64,000 bases of DNA from Halobellus limi. GTDB taxonomy: Archaea; Halobacteriota; Halobacteria; Halobacteriales; Haloferacaceae. A program made the translations under genes and the position numbers. This document shows, in pieces, positions 48,143 through 57,123 of the stretch; position 1 is the stretch's first letter, and every line of letters starts with the position of its first letter. The DNA is taken from NCBI RefSeq assembly GCF_004799685.1, contig NZ_CP031311.1, forward strand, positions 682,001-746,000, written 5' to 3'. A model generated the notes under the pieces. That model was not told the origin of the DNA and did not search any database. It worked only from the letters and a program-made list of their open reading frames with translations.

Positions 48143-48484
48143 ATGGAAAACCACACCGATTCACGGCACCTCGACGACGCGGACGCCGTCGCCCGCGTCG
48201 ACGGCGCGGGCGCGGACTCCGACACTGTGGTCTACACCCGTTCGGACGGAGACTCCCCGTCTCACAGCGTCGTCGAGGCGGTCGCCGACGTGACCGGCAC
48301 GGAGCCGACCCGACTCCGACCGCTGTACGAGGTGATCGACACCGACGCCCTCGACGACCTGATCGCGGGCGACTCCGAACGACCCCGGGCACCCGAAGGG
48401 CTCTCGGTGACCTTCCGGTTCGAGGGCTGCGACGTGGCCGTCTACGGCGACGGCCGGACGGTCGCCTCCCGATCTCCACGGTGA
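48143..48484 (+). CDS. HalOD1 output domain protein
   Basis: A 113-aa protein with a HalOD1-like pattern: SHSVVEAVADVTGTEPTRLRPLYEVIDTDALDDLI followed by VTFRFEGCDVAVYGDGRTVA. HalOD1 is a haloarchaeal signal-output domain of unknown mechanism, often seen with Bat/HTH-10 regulators. Here it converges on just such a regulator (48491-49189), so a functional link is possible. Confidence 0.82.
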   Translation: MENHTDSRHLDDADAVARVDGAGADSDTVVYTRSDGDSPSHSVVEAVADVTGTEPTRLRPLYEVIDTDALDDLIAGDSERPRAPEGLSVTFRFEGCDVAVYGDGRTVASRSPR

Positions 48485-48490
48485 CGACTC

Positions 48491-49189
48491 TCACTCGGCG
48501 TCCGCGAACAGCGCCGAGAGGAGCTTGCGCTCGGCGGCGTGGATCTGTTCGGAGAACGTCGCCGACGTGATGTCGAGCGCCGCGGCGACCTCCTCTCCCG
48601 TCGCCTCCCGCGGCCAGTCGTAGTACCCCGCCTCGAAGGCGGTCTGGATCACCTCCCGCTGCTTGTCGGTCAACTGCGTCGACAGCAGCTGCTGGTACGT
48701 CCCGCCGCTGAACATCGGCTCGATGTTCTCCTTTTCGCGTATTCCCGTCAGTTCGGCGTCGGGATACTCGTCGAGAAACCCCTCGATGACCGCTCTGGTG
48801 TCGTACTGCGCCGGAACCTCCGCGACGATGCGACCCTCGCCGTCCGTCGCTCTGGCCGTCCGCGGGAGTCCGCCGAGGGTGCCGAGATGCTGCGCCGGAC
48901 AGCCGTCGGAGACGAGAAACTCGAAGAGCGAAACGTCGTCGTAGGTGCTGAGGAGCGACGCCTCGACGGTCTCGTACTCCTCGGCGAGCGCGAGGACGCG
49001 CTGTGGGTCCACCCCGTTCACGTTGAAGAACTCCGCGTACCGGTCGCCCTTCCGGGGGAGCATCCCGACGAGTTCGACCGCGCAGTTCTCGGCGTCCGAG
49101 AGGGCGACGAACGGGTACTTCGAGCCCCGGAGGACGAACTCGACTTCGGAGACCGGATCGTCTCGGTCGGAGGCGGACTTGTTAGCCAT
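48491..49189 (-). CDS. Bacterio-opsin activator-type HTH-10 transcriptional regulator
   Basis: A 232-aa regulator. The C-terminal HTH-10 domain reads LTDKQREVIQTAFEAGYYDWPREATGEEVAAALDITSATFSEQIHAAERKLL (about residues 168-225). The N-terminal ~160 residues are a Bat-type sensory region. Such proteins activate genes in response to light, oxygen or other cues; the target is unknown. The start at 49189 (MANKSASDRDD) was chosen since it opens the folded part. A MITE lies just upstream of its promoter TATA (about 49217-49229). Confidence 0.86.
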   Translation of the reverse strand: MANKSASDRDDPVSEVEFVLRGSKYPFVALSDAENCAVELVGMLPRKGDRYAEFFNVNGVDPQRVLALAEEYETVEASLLSTYDDVSLFEFLVSDGCPAQHLGTLGGLPRTARATDGEGRIVAEVPAQYDTRAVIEGFLDEYPDAELTGIREKENIEPMFSGGTYQQLLSTQLTDKQREVIQTAFEAGYYDWPREATGEEVAAALDITSATFSEQIHAAERKLLSALFADAE

Positions 49190-49245
49190 CGACTGTCTAT
49201 CGGAGGTACTCCGAGCGACGTTATGTATCTTCGGTAGCACGACGC

Positions 49246-49364
49246 GGTACTGTTTAGTTAGGAGTGAAATCGGTGGGAAGGATGCAGGGAAGCCCTCGGA
49301 AGCCCCCTTCCATTCCCGCCCGTCGGTGGTTTTCCGGGTGGGAGTCGCTTAACTAAACACGACC
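49246..49364. mobile_element. 119-bp MITE with 15-bp terminal repeats and 8-bp target duplication (IS1595/ISH4-like)
   Basis: Ends read GGTACTGTTTAGTTA (49246-49260) and the reverse complement of GGTCGTGTTTAGTTA (49350-49364), matching at 13 of 15 positions. CACGACGC occurs immediately outside each end (49238-49245 and 49365-49372) as an 8-bp target site duplication. The interior codes for nothing. An 8-bp duplication with GGT..TGT ends is typical of IS1595 family elements, so a non-autonomous derivative is likely. It lies in the gap between the HTH-10 regulator and the DUF1684 gene. Confidence 0.8.
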
Positions 49365-49450
49365 CACGACGCACTGCCGACGGCGTTCCAGCGGGTCCGG
49401 GGTTACACGGAGCCGAGGAGAGAGCCCGCGACTTCAGTCGTGAGAGGACG

Positions 49451-50041
49451 TCAGGGTTGCCAGTCCTTCTCGCCGGCGCGGACGGCGGTCTCCAGCCAGT
49501 TCTCCTCCGGCGGCAGCGGGCACTCGAAGGTCTCGCTGAACGCGCAGAAGGGCGTGTACGCGAGGTTGAAATCGAGGGTGACCCGGTCGCCGTCGCCGAG
49601 TTCGTCCGCCGGGTGGAGTTCGAGGTACCGGCCGCCGCGGTAGCTCTCCTGTCCGGTGGTCTTATCGCGGAACGGGACGAAGATCGGCTCCTCGTCGTCG
49701 TCGGGGCGCTGCTTGTAGCCGTGGAGGCGGTGGGTCTCGTCGGCGAGGTCGAAGGCGAACGTGACGACGCGGACGTACCGGACCTCGTTATCGGCGGTCG
49801 TCTCCATCGGTACGGGCTCGGGGTCGGCGTGCGTCTCGACGGTCGCCTCGACGCGGTACGCCGGCGCGGGATCGAAGTACTCCAGACCGTCGAAGCCCTC
49901 GCGATGCTCCGGCGGAATCGGCGACTGCGGGTGGGAGCCGAAGAAGTCGTCCTTCTCCTCGCGGTTCCGCCGGAGCTCCGAAACGTAGTCCTCGTCGGTC
50001 GTGACGGCCTCCGCTGTCGTCTCGCCTTCGTCGTCGGTCAT
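49451..50041 (-). CDS. DUF1684 family protein
   Basis: A 196-aa acidic soluble protein. DUF1684 landmarks are visible: YVSELRRNREEKDDFFGSHPQSPIP, FDGLEYFDPAPAYRVEATV, VPFRDKTTGQESYRGGRYLEL and LDFNLAYTPFCAFSETFECPLPPEENWL. The PFRD..G..SY.GGRYL and N.AY.P.C.F..TF.CPLPP.EN motifs are diagnostic. The function is unknown in the family. The start at 50041 (MTDDEGETTAE) fits. Confidence 0.92.
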   Translation of the reverse strand: MTDDEGETTAEAVTTDEDYVSELRRNREEKDDFFGSHPQSPIPPEHREGFDGLEYFDPAPAYRVEATVETHADPEPVPMETTADNEVRYVRVVTFAFDLADETHRLHGYKQRPDDDEEPIFVPFRDKTTGQESYRGGRYLELHPADELGDGDRVTLDFNLAYTPFCAFSETFECPLPPEENWLETAVRAGEKDWQP

Positions 50042-50293
50042 ACCGGACCCACGCGCGCCGCGCCGTAACGTCTGACGGTTCCGTGTCGCGTCCGGCAGGT
50101 GTCGCGACCGGTGAACGTCGCGTCCGGCGGACGTCGATCCGAGGGTGATCGCGACGGAGGATCGCGTCGGTTCGACGCGCCGACGCCTCATACTGAGTAC
50201 TATCACTGCGGCCGTCCGTGACGTGCTCTCATCCGTCGAAGCGGCGCGAGGTCCCGCGGCTTTTTGTGGTTCGGTGGTAAGTCCTCAACGTCT

Positions 50294-50908
50294 ATGACAG
50301 ACGACGACGTCCCGACGGCGCGGTCGGTCGACAGCGACCTCTTCATCACCGTCTCGGGGCCGCCCGGTTGTGGCGCGACGACGCTCTGTGAGGGACTCTC
50401 GGCCGCGCTCGACTGCGGGTACGTCTCCGGCGGGGACATCTTCCGCGACCTCGCCGACGAGCGGGACGTATCGCTCTCGCAACTCATCGCGAAGACCGAC
50501 GAGACCGACGAGATCGACCGCGCGCTGGACCGTCGTCTCCGGACGATCGCCGAGAAGTGGGGCGCGTCGAGCAAACCGTTCGTCCTCGAATCGCGCCTCG
50601 CCGGGTGGCTCGCCGGCAACCGCGCGGACCTCCGGATCTGGCTCGACGCCCCCGACGAGGTCCGCGTCGATCGGACGCGCGACCGCGAAGAGATGGAGGC
50701 GGAGATGCGCGTCCGCGAGGTCAGCGAGGCCGGTCGGTACAAGTCGTACTACGACATCGACATCTCCGATCAGTCCTTCTACGACCTCTCGATCAACACC
50801 GCGCGCTGGAGTCCGGAAGCCACCCTGGAGATGGTCCTCACCGCCATCGAGGAGTACGACCCCGAGGTCGACGAGGGCGCGTTCCCGACCGACGACTTCG
50901 AGCTGTAA
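50294..50908 (+). CDS. Cytidylate kinase-like protein with a degenerate Walker A motif
   Basis: A 204-aa archaeal CMP kinase homologue: YVSGGDIFRDLADERDVSLSQLI, FVLESRLAGWLAGNRADLRIWLDAP and YYDIDISDQSFYDLSINTARWSPE all match archaeal Cmk. However, the P-loop reads GPPGCGATT at residues 22-30; the Lys that contacts phosphate (GKT/GKS) is Ala. CMP phosphorylation is therefore doubtful, and a bona fide cmk should exist elsewhere. An N-terminal extension of about 14 acidic residues precedes the fold. It may be a regulator or have a changed donor site. Confidence 0.85.
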   Translation: MTDDDVPTARSVDSDLFITVSGPPGCGATTLCEGLSAALDCGYVSGGDIFRDLADERDVSLSQLIAKTDETDEIDRALDRRLRTIAEKWGASSKPFVLESRLAGWLAGNRADLRIWLDAPDEVRVDRTRDREEMEAEMRVREVSEAGRYKSYYDIDISDQSFYDLSINTARWSPEATLEMVLTAIEEYDPEVDEGAFPTDDFEL

Positions 50909-51005
50909 CCGTCGATCTGTAGTTATTAATCGAGGGCGTCCCAGAACCATTCACAAGGCGTTCTCTTCATTGGTTCTGAGAACGAATCCCCCTGTTATAT
51001 CGCGC

Positions 51006-51275
51006 CTGCGTGTTGAGCATCCGCGAGCGGAGCGAGCGGTTCACCGACGTAGCCGCCGGAGTTCCCGTGAGCGACTGACAGGAGCGAACGGGAGCACGGA
51101 AGAGCTCTGCTCTTCCGGAGGCGGCGGAGTCGGACGTTTTTTGGTCCAGCTTTTTGCAACGAGGGCGAGACGGCAGAGCCGTCTCGCTTCCCCACGGGCG
51201 ACTCACGGGTCGCCCGTGGAGAGCGGTGCGCCGGAGGCGCACCCGAGTCAGCAAAAAGGTAGCTGTATTGAGCGG
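51006..51275. repeat. Palindrome-rich intergenic cassette
   Basis: This stretch in the 454-bp gap 50909-51362 contains several perfect hairpins: CGGAAGAG/CTCTTCCG, GAGACGGC/GCCGTCTC, CACGGGCGAC/GTCGCCCGTG and GTGCGCC/GGCGCAC. GCCGCC with GGCGGC can bracket the first of these. AGCTTTTTGC and GCAAAAAGGTAGCT can pair across about 100 nt. The TTTTTTGGTCCAGCTTTTTGC segment is, from memory, common in haloarchaeal intergenic DNA. No credible ORF is present. It could be a structured RNA, recombination scar or repeat family member. Confidence 0.5.
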
Positions 51276-51362
51276 TCCGCTACCCTTTATTCTGGTCGCG
51301 GCGTCCCCGAGTAGCCTCGTCGGACCAAATACTTATTCTCTCCACCCCGTATATCAGCCGTG

Positions 51363-51632
51363 ATGGCAACCTCGACGTGGGACGGCGACAACTACGAAGA
51401 CGAAATCCGTCTCTGGCGTGAGGACGAGTGGTGGATCGCCAAAGACGTCGAAACGGGAGTCACGACTCAGGGATCCTCACGAACTTCGGCACTGGAAAAC
51501 CTTGATGACGCCGTTGCCCTCCGAAAGGGTGAGACTGGACGCGAACCCACGGACGAGGAACTCAGATCGATGGGAATCGATCCAGAGGATAACACGACCG
51601 GTGATCAGGACCCTCCGGACGTCCTGAAGTAA
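51363..51632 (+). CDS. hicB: HicB-like antitoxin
   Basis: An 89-aa protein with the HicB partial RNase-H-like fold: IRLWREDEWWIAKDVETGVTTQGSSRTSALENLDDAVALR. The C-terminal tail is acidic and lacks a recognisable DNA-binding motif. HicB neutralises HicA. It is immediately upstream of hicA with overlapping stop/start (TAATG), so antitoxin precedes toxin. An ATACTTATTC promoter (51329-51338) lies about 30 bp upstream. A GTG at 51360 would add one residue. Confidence 0.85.
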   Translation: MATSTWDGDNYEDEIRLWREDEWWIAKDVETGVTTQGSSRTSALENLDDAVALRKGETGREPTDEELRSMGIDPEDNTTGDQDPPDVLK

Positions 51633-51883
51633 TGGGGAGACGGACGTTCTCCGGGCGAGAGGTGGTCACGGTCCTCGTCAACGTCGGCGGATTCGATTGG
51701 CGTCGAACGACCGGCGACCACGCCCAACTGTACTACGAGCATCCGACCAACGAAGACGACCGGCGGCAGGTTACTGTGCCGCTCCACGATGAACTCCGGA
51801 TCGGAACGCTTCGAGAGATTGCCGAGAACGCAGGTGCGCACAACTTTGACGACTTCTGTGCCTGGATCGATCGAAATTCGTAG
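51632..51883 (+). CDS. hicA: HicA-like toxin (mRNA interferase)
   Basis: An 83-aa protein with the HicA double-stranded-RNA-binding-like fold. It opens FSGREVVTVLVNVGGFDWRRTTGDHAQLYY, which carries the conserved G...R..GDH pattern with the catalytic His (about residue 31). The later VPLHDELRIGTLREIAENAG matches HicA. The toxin would cleave mRNA when HicB is degraded. The 219-bp gap to the DMT gene downstream is empty. No mobile element was found adjacent. Confidence 0.86.
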   Translation: MGRRTFSGREVVTVLVNVGGFDWRRTTGDHAQLYYEHPTNEDDRRQVTVPLHDELRIGTLREIAENAGAHNFDDFCAWIDRNS

Positions 51884-52102
51884 GAAAGTACCAAAATCTC
51901 ATTCCAAGTTGCCACCTCCTCCCGAGAGCGTCATACAAGAGACCCCATAGCGAACCTCAAATCGATCAATTTGCTCACTATATCCTCTGTACTGAGCGAT
52001 TCCTGCTCGGGTGTGGGAACCATCCTACGATACTCTCGTTAATCAGTACCTGTCGATCAGTCTCCGCCCGCCGCTCGGCCGCGCCGGCCGTCTCCCCCGA
52101 GT

Positions 52103-53032
52103 TCACGGCCGCGACACCATCTTCCGGAGCCGCGGCACCTCCGCGCGGATCGCCCGGCGCTTCAGGAGCAGGAACCCGACGAAGATGACGAAGAAGCCGA
52201 CCACCGTGTGGACGGTCGGCACCTCGGCGAGGACGGCCCACCCCGCGAGCGCGGCGGAGACCGGTGCGACGTAGGACACGAGGTTGATCTCGATGGCCCC
52301 GAGTCGCTCCAGCAGGTCGAAGTAGATGAGAAAGCCGAGCGCGCTCGCGACGACCGAGAGGTAGGCGAGCGCCGCCAGCGACTCGACCGTCCAGGCGACG
52401 TCCGCGAGCGACTCGCCCATCCCGAAGCTCACGACGTGCATGATGAGCGCGCCGCCGACCATCGACCACGCCTCCATCGTCTCGATCGGGAGTTCGGCCT
52501 CGACGCGCCGGGTCAACACCGACCCGAGCGCGAACGCCGCGGCGGCCCCGAAGATCAGGAGCTTCGCGACGGCGCCGCCGGCCAGGAGGTTCTCCGGGTC
52601 GGGGTTCGAAAGGATCACGACGCCGACCAGGCCGAGGAACAGGCCCGCGATCCCCGCGGCCGTGAGTCGCTCCTCCGGGAGGAACAGGCGGGCGAAGCCG
52701 GTCGTCAGCACCGGGCTGAGACTCACGATGACGGCCGCGGCGGCCGACGTGACGGCCGGGTCGGTCTCGCCGATGAAGAGCAGCGTGTGGTAGCCGGCGA
52801 TGAGGAGCGTCGCCCCGATCCCGACGAGCGTCCACTGCCCGCGCGTCCGCGGGATCGGGTCGTCGGTGGCATAGAACGCGTACGCGAGCATCAACACGCC
52901 GGCGACGTCGTAGCGGAACGCCGCGAAGAGCACCGGCGGGATGTAGGCGAGACCGGCCTTGATCGCCATGAACGCCGACCCCCACGCGGCGGCCAGGAGG
53001 GTGAATAACAGCAGGTTGCGGTACCGGGACAC
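52103..53032 (-). CDS. DMT family transporter (EamA domains)
   Basis: A 309-aa membrane protein with about ten helices in two EamA repeats; the first repeat starts LLFTLLAAAWGSAFMAIKAGLAYIPP and the second ALGSVLTRRVEAELPIETMEAWSMVGGALI. The conserved FAAFRYDVAGVLML segment is present. Such transporters export or import amino acids, nucleotide sugars or similar metabolites. Substrate unknown. It is a single gene. Confidence 0.9.
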   Translation of the reverse strand: MSRYRNLLLFTLLAAAWGSAFMAIKAGLAYIPPVLFAAFRYDVAGVLMLAYAFYATDDPIPRTRGQWTLVGIGATLLIAGYHTLLFIGETDPAVTSAAAAVIVSLSPVLTTGFARLFLPEERLTAAGIAGLFLGLVGVVILSNPDPENLLAGGAVAKLLIFGAAAAFALGSVLTRRVEAELPIETMEAWSMVGGALIMHVVSFGMGESLADVAWTVESLAALAYLSVVASALGFLIYFDLLERLGAIEINLVSYVAPVSAALAGWAVLAEVPTVHTVVGFFVIFVGFLLLKRRAIRAEVPRLRKMVSRP

Positions 53033-53112
53033 AGAGGCACTGCGGCCCCGGGTGTTCTCAACGTTTCGTTCGCTGGCGACGTTTTAAGTTCAGGTGGTGT
53101 GACAGGTGGGGT

Positions 53113-53388
53113 ATGGACGGGTCACCGTATCGCCCCCCAACTGAGGAGGAGTTCGAGCAGGTCGAAGCGGCGTTCAACGACTACTACGCCTTCGGCGATC
53201 GGTTCTCGCTGGACGACTTCCCCGTGATCGTGATCGACGAGTACGAGACCGGCGACGACTCCTACGGCGGTCGGCTGGCCGTCGTCGTCGACGGCGGCGC
53301 GAACGCCACCACCTACGGCTTCGACGACGACGGCGCGTTCCTCGCGAGCGACGCGCTCAACGAGAAGCGCGGCGAAGAGGTGCGCTAA
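53113..53388 (+). CDS. Small conserved haloarchaeal protein
   Basis: A 91-aa acidic protein (PTEEEFEQVEAAFNDYYAFGDRFSLDDFPVIVIDEY, GGRLAVVVDGGANATTYGFDDDG). A GTTTTAAG TATA element near 53081 suggests leaderless expression. No known family or motif recognised. It converges with the CBS protein gene. Confidence 0.7.
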   Translation: MDGSPYRPPTEEEFEQVEAAFNDYYAFGDRFSLDDFPVIVIDEYETGDDSYGGRLAVVVDGGANATTYGFDDDGAFLASDALNEKRGEEVR

Positions 53389-53444
53389 GATGCTCGCTCG
53401 GGGGCGGGGTCACGGCTCCCGTCTCCCGCTGCTGCTCGGCAGGA

Positions 53445-53966
53445 TCAGGCGTCTCCGCCCTCGGCCGTCCGCTCGTCTCGGATCGCTCGGATGACGTCCT
53501 GCCGGGCGACGATCCCCACGAGTCCGCCGTCCTCGACGACCGGTAGTCTGTTGATGTCGCGTTCGTCGTCGGCGAGGAGGTCTAGGATCTCGTCCAGCGA
53601 CGTCCCGGGCGCGACGGTCACCACGTCCTCGGTCATCACCTCGCGGACGGGTTTGTTCGTGTTCCGCAGGAGGTCGATCCCCAGGTCCAGGTCGTCCCAG
53701 GAGACGTCGACCGCGTAGGTGAGCGTCTCCAGGAAGGGGGGAAAGCCGACCGGAATCCACAGCGTCCGGTCCTTCGTCTGGAACAGGCCGACGAGGTCGT
53801 GCTGGGTGACGATGCCGACGACCGCGCCCTCGTCTACCACGGGAAAGCCGTTGAAGTCCGCGCGGGCGAGGCGGCCGAGCACCTCGCTCACGTCGTCGTC
53901 GGGCGAGACGGTCTCGACGTCCGTCGTCATCAACTCCCGCGCCGTCAGAGACTGGATTCGGGCCAT
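53445..53966 (-). CDS. CBS domain pair protein
   Basis: A 173-aa protein with two CBS domains: LTARELMTTDVETVSPDDDVSEVL with a GFPVVDEGAVVGIVTQHDL half (about residues 8-60), and VREVMTEDVVTVAPGTSLDEIL with INRLPVVEDGGLVGIVARQDVIRAI (about 105-160). CBS pairs sense adenine nucleotides. A linker of about 40 residues with an aromatic cluster (LWIPVGFPPFLETLTYAV) separates them. Partner unknown. The ATG at 53966 (MARIQSLTAREL) fits the family. Confidence 0.9.
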   Translation of the reverse strand: MARIQSLTARELMTTDVETVSPDDDVSEVLGRLARADFNGFPVVDEGAVVGIVTQHDLVGLFQTKDRTLWIPVGFPPFLETLTYAVDVSWDDLDLGIDLLRNTNKPVREVMTEDVVTVAPGTSLDEILDLLADDERDINRLPVVEDGGLVGIVARQDVIRAIRDERTAEGGDA

Positions 53967-54082
53967 ACCCGTCGGTTCGTCGCCCGGCGGTCTAATTATT
54001 CCGACCGGAACGCGGGGCCGTGGCGGTACGTCGGGGCCGTCGGCTGAGTTATCTTTAAGAACGCGCACGGACTAGCGAGCGT

Positions 54083-54757
54083 ATGGCCGCTCACGGCCGT
54101 CCGACGCTCCGTGACCTGTTCGACGACTCGCCGACCCCGCACATCGCGCACCCGCCGCGCACTCACCACCGACACTTCTACGTCGCGACCGACGGGTCGT
54201 ACCGCCGCGACGGCGGCGGACTGGGCGCGGTGATCGAGGCGCGAGACGGCACCCGCGTCGCGCGGGTCTCTCTACCCGACACCGCCCCGAACAACAACGT
54301 CGCGGAGTATCGCGCGCTGCACCTCGGTCTCGACGTCCTCGCCGCTCGAACGCCCTCGGACGCCCGCGTCGGCGTCCTCGTCGACCACGACCACCTCGCG
54401 GCCGCCGTCAACGGCGAGGTGCTCGCCGGTTCCGGCGGCGACGCGGAGTGGCGTCCGACCGGCCGCGAGCGGATCCCCTCCGGCAGCGAGTCCCACTGGC
54501 GGGGGATCTGCGCGCGGATCGCCGGGTTCGAGGAGCTACGGGCGGCCCGGATCGACGGCCGGGAGAACCCCGCCCACCCGCTCGCGAACGCCCCCGGCGA
54601 CTACGCGCACGTGAACCGCCGACCGGACCGCTGCGTGGTCCCCGAGCCCGTCGACGCCGGCGACGCCGGACCCGCGACGGTCGAGGAGCGGGGAACCGAG
54701 AACGCCGATCCGCAGTACCCGCCGCCGTCGCGGTTCGAGGGTCGGGCGAGCGACTGA
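54083..54757 (+). CDS. RNase H-like protein with His at the last catalytic position
   Basis: A 224-aa protein with an RNase HI-like fold: YVATDGSYRRDGGG (first catalytic Asp, about residue 38), NVAEYRALHLGL (Glu), VGVLVDHDHLAAAVNGE (second Asp) and RENPAHPLANAPGDY. In archaeal RNase HI the last motif is usually REEN..AD.LAN, with the fourth catalytic Asp; here that position is His. An N-terminal His/Pro-rich stretch (HIAHPPRTHHRHF) precedes the fold and the C-terminus is disordered. RNA/DNA hybrid cleavage may be altered. A CTTTAAG TATA element lies about 28 bp upstream. Confidence 0.85.
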   Translation: MAAHGRPTLRDLFDDSPTPHIAHPPRTHHRHFYVATDGSYRRDGGGLGAVIEARDGTRVARVSLPDTAPNNNVAEYRALHLGLDVLAARTPSDARVGVLVDHDHLAAAVNGEVLAGSGGDAEWRPTGRERIPSGSESHWRGICARIAGFEELRAARIDGRENPAHPLANAPGDYAHVNRRPDRCVVPEPVDAGDAGPATVEERGTENADPQYPPPSRFEGRASD

Positions 54758-54845
54758 TCCCGACACGCCGGCCCGGATCGACGCCCCGATCTTCGTCGGC
54801 TTCGCCTGCTCTTCTCGCTCGACTCCTTTCGAGCGTCCCCGGCCG

Positions 54846-57089
54846 CTACTCCTGGGCGTCGACGACGGCGACGCCGGCGAGGTTGACGATGTCTTTCACC
54901 TCGTCGCCGCGCTGGAGGACGTGGACGGGCTTGTCCATCCCGACGAGCATCGGACCGATGGCCTCCGCGCCGCCGAGGCGCTGCAGCAGTTTGTAGCCGA
55001 TGTTCCCCGCTTCGAGGTTCGGGAAGACGAGCACGTTCGCGGGCTGGTCGAGCTGTGAGAACTCATAGGTGCCCTCGAGGATGTCCTCGACGACGGCGGT
55101 GTCGGCCTGCATCTCGCCGTCGACCGGGAAGTCGACCTCCGCGTCGGCGTGGAGCTCGGAGACGGCGTCGCGGATCTTCCGGGTGCCCTCGTTGTCGACG
55201 CTCCCGAAGTTCGAGTACGACAGCATCGCCGCGCGCGGTTCGACGTTGAACCGCCGGGCGAGTTCCGCGGTGTGTTTGGTGATCTCCGCGAGCACGTCCG
55301 AGTCGGGGTCGAGGTTGACGGTCGTGTCGGCGGCGAAGACGACCCGGTTCTTGAACGTCAGCATGTAGACGCCGGCCGCGTAGTCGGCGTCCGGCGCGGT
55401 CCCGATGATCGAAAGCGGCGGTCGCAGCGCCGAGGGGTAGTGGTGGGTCAGCCCCGTGAGCATCGCGTCGGCGTCGCCCTCTTCGACCATCACGCTCGCG
55501 AGGTAGTTGCTGTCGCCGCGGATCAGTTCGTGGGCCTCGCGCTTCGTGACGCCCTTGCGCTGTTGCAGCTCGTAGAGGCGGTCGGCGTAGTGGTCCCACT
55601 CGCCGGCCCAGGGGTCGGCGACCTCGGGTTCGAAATCGAGCCCGAGGTCCGCGGCGGTGCTCGTGATCTCGTCGGTGTCGCCGACGAGGACCGGGTGAGC
55701 GATCCCCTGCTCCCGCATCTGGTAGGCCGCGCGGATCATCTTCTCGTCGCCGCCCTCCGCGAGCGCGACCCGCTTGGGGTCGGACTTCGCCTTGTTGAGG
55801 ACGACGCGCATCATCTCGCGTGACTTGCCGAGCCGGGCTTCGAGGCGCTCCTCGTAGGCGTCGAGGTCGACCTCGGTCCGGGCGCAGCCGGAGTCCATCG
55901 CCGCCTCGGCGACGGCGGGGGCGACCTCGAAGAGGACCCGGGGGTCGAGCGGCTTCGGGATGACGTAATCGGGGCCGAACTGCAGCGGCTGATCGCCGTA
56001 GGCTTTCACGACGGCGTCGGGGACGTCCTGTCGCGCGAGGTCCGCCAGCGCCTCCGCGGCGGCGCGCTTCATATCCTCGTTGATCTCCGTCGCGCGCACG
56101 TCGAGCGCGCCGCGGAAGATGAACGGGAACCCGAGGACGTTGTTCACCTGGTTCGGGTAGTCCGAGCGCCCTGTCGCCATGATGACCGTGTCGTCGCGGG
56201 CGGCCTTCGCCGTCTCGTACTCGATCTCGGGGTCGGGGTTGGCCATCGCGAAGACGATCGGGTTCTCGGCCATCGAGGCGACCATCTCCTGGGAGACGAT
56301 GCCGCCGACGGAGAGCCCCACGAAGACGTCCGCGCCCGCCAGCGCCTCCGCGAGCGTGTCGTCGTCGGTGTCGGAGGCGAATTGGGCTTTGAACTCGTTG
56401 AGGTCCTCGCGGTCGGTCCCGATGACGCCCGAGGAGTCGCACATCGTGATGTTCTCGGTCTCGACCCCGAGCGAGGTGTAGAACCGCGCGGTGGCGATTG
56501 CGGAGGCGCCCGCGCCGGAGAAGACGACGTTCAGCTCTCCGAGGTCCTTGTCGACGACGTCGGCGGCGTTCAGGAGCGCGGCTCCGGAAATGATCGCCGT
56601 TCCGTGCTGGTCGTCGTGGAAGACCGGGATGTCGACCTCCTCGCGGAGGCGAGACTCGATCTCGAAGCACTCCGGCGCCTTGATGTCTTCGAGGTTGATG
56701 CCGCCGAAGGTCGGTTCCATCGCCCGCACCGTGTCGACGATGTCGTCGGGATCGTCGAGGTCGAGTTCGACGTCGAAGACGTCGATGTCCGCGAAGCGCT
56801 TGAACAGGACGCCCTTGCCCTCCATCACGGGTTTCGAGGCCTGTGCGCCGATGTCGCCGAGCCCCAGGACCGCAGAGCCGTTCGAGACGACGCCGACGAG
56901 GTTCCCCTTCGCGGTGTACTCGTAGGCGCGCGTCGGGTCCGCGTCGATGTCGCGACACGGCGCGGCGACGCCGGGCGAGTACGCCAGCGAGAGGTCCCGC
57001 TGGGTGTTCGTCGGCTTCGTCGTCGATATCTCGATCTTGCCGGGCGGTTCCTCGCGGTGATACTCCCTCGCGTCGTCGTCCAGTCCCAT
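54846..57089 (-). CDS. maeB: NADP-dependent malic enzyme with C-terminal phosphotransacetylase-like domain
   Basis: A 747-aa protein. Residues about 1-420 are malic enzyme: [48 protein letters not shown] and [15 protein letters not shown] (NADP site). Residues about 430-747 are a phosphotransacetylase-like PTA_PTB domain ([58 protein letters not shown]). It decarboxylates malate to pyruvate; the C-terminal part is regulatory in MaeB. Three inverted repeats lie just upstream. Confidence 0.94.
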   Translation of the reverse strand: MGLDDDAREYHREEPPGKIEISTTKPTNTQRDLSLAYSPGVAAPCRDIDADPTRAYEYTAKGNLVGVVSNGSAVLGLGDIGAQASKPVMEGKGVLFKRFADIDVFDVELDLDDPDDIVDTVRAMEPTFGGINLEDIKAPECFEIESRLREEVDIPVFHDDQHGTAIISGAALLNAADVVDKDLGELNVVFSGAGASAIATARFYTSLGVETENITMCDSSGVIGTDREDLNEFKAQFASDTDDDTLAEALAGADVFVGLSVGGIVSQEMVASMAENPIVFAMANPDPEIEYETAKAARDDTVIMATGRSDYPNQVNNVLGFPFIFRGALDVRATEINEDMKRAAAEALADLARQDVPDAVVKAYGDQPLQFGPDYVIPKPLDPRVLFEVAPAVAEAAMDSGCARTEVDLDAYEERLEARLGKSREMMRVVLNKAKSDPKRVALAEGGDEKMIRAAYQMREQGIAHPVLVGDTDEITSTAADLGLDFEPEVADPWAGEWDHYADRLYELQQRKGVTKREAHELIRGDSNYLASVMVEEGDADAMLTGLTHHYPSALRPPLSIIGTAPDADYAAGVYMLTFKNRVVFAADTTVNLDPDSDVLAEITKHTAELARRFNVEPRAAMLSYSNFGSVDNEGTRKIRDAVSELHADAEVDFPVDGEMQADTAVVEDILEGTYEFSQLDQPANVLVFPNLEAGNIGYKLLQRLGGAEAIGPMLVGMDKPVHVLQRGDEVKDIVNLAGVAVVDAQE

Positions 57090-57123
57090 AGCGGCGGCGA
57101 CGATAGCAGCACAAAAAAAGCTA

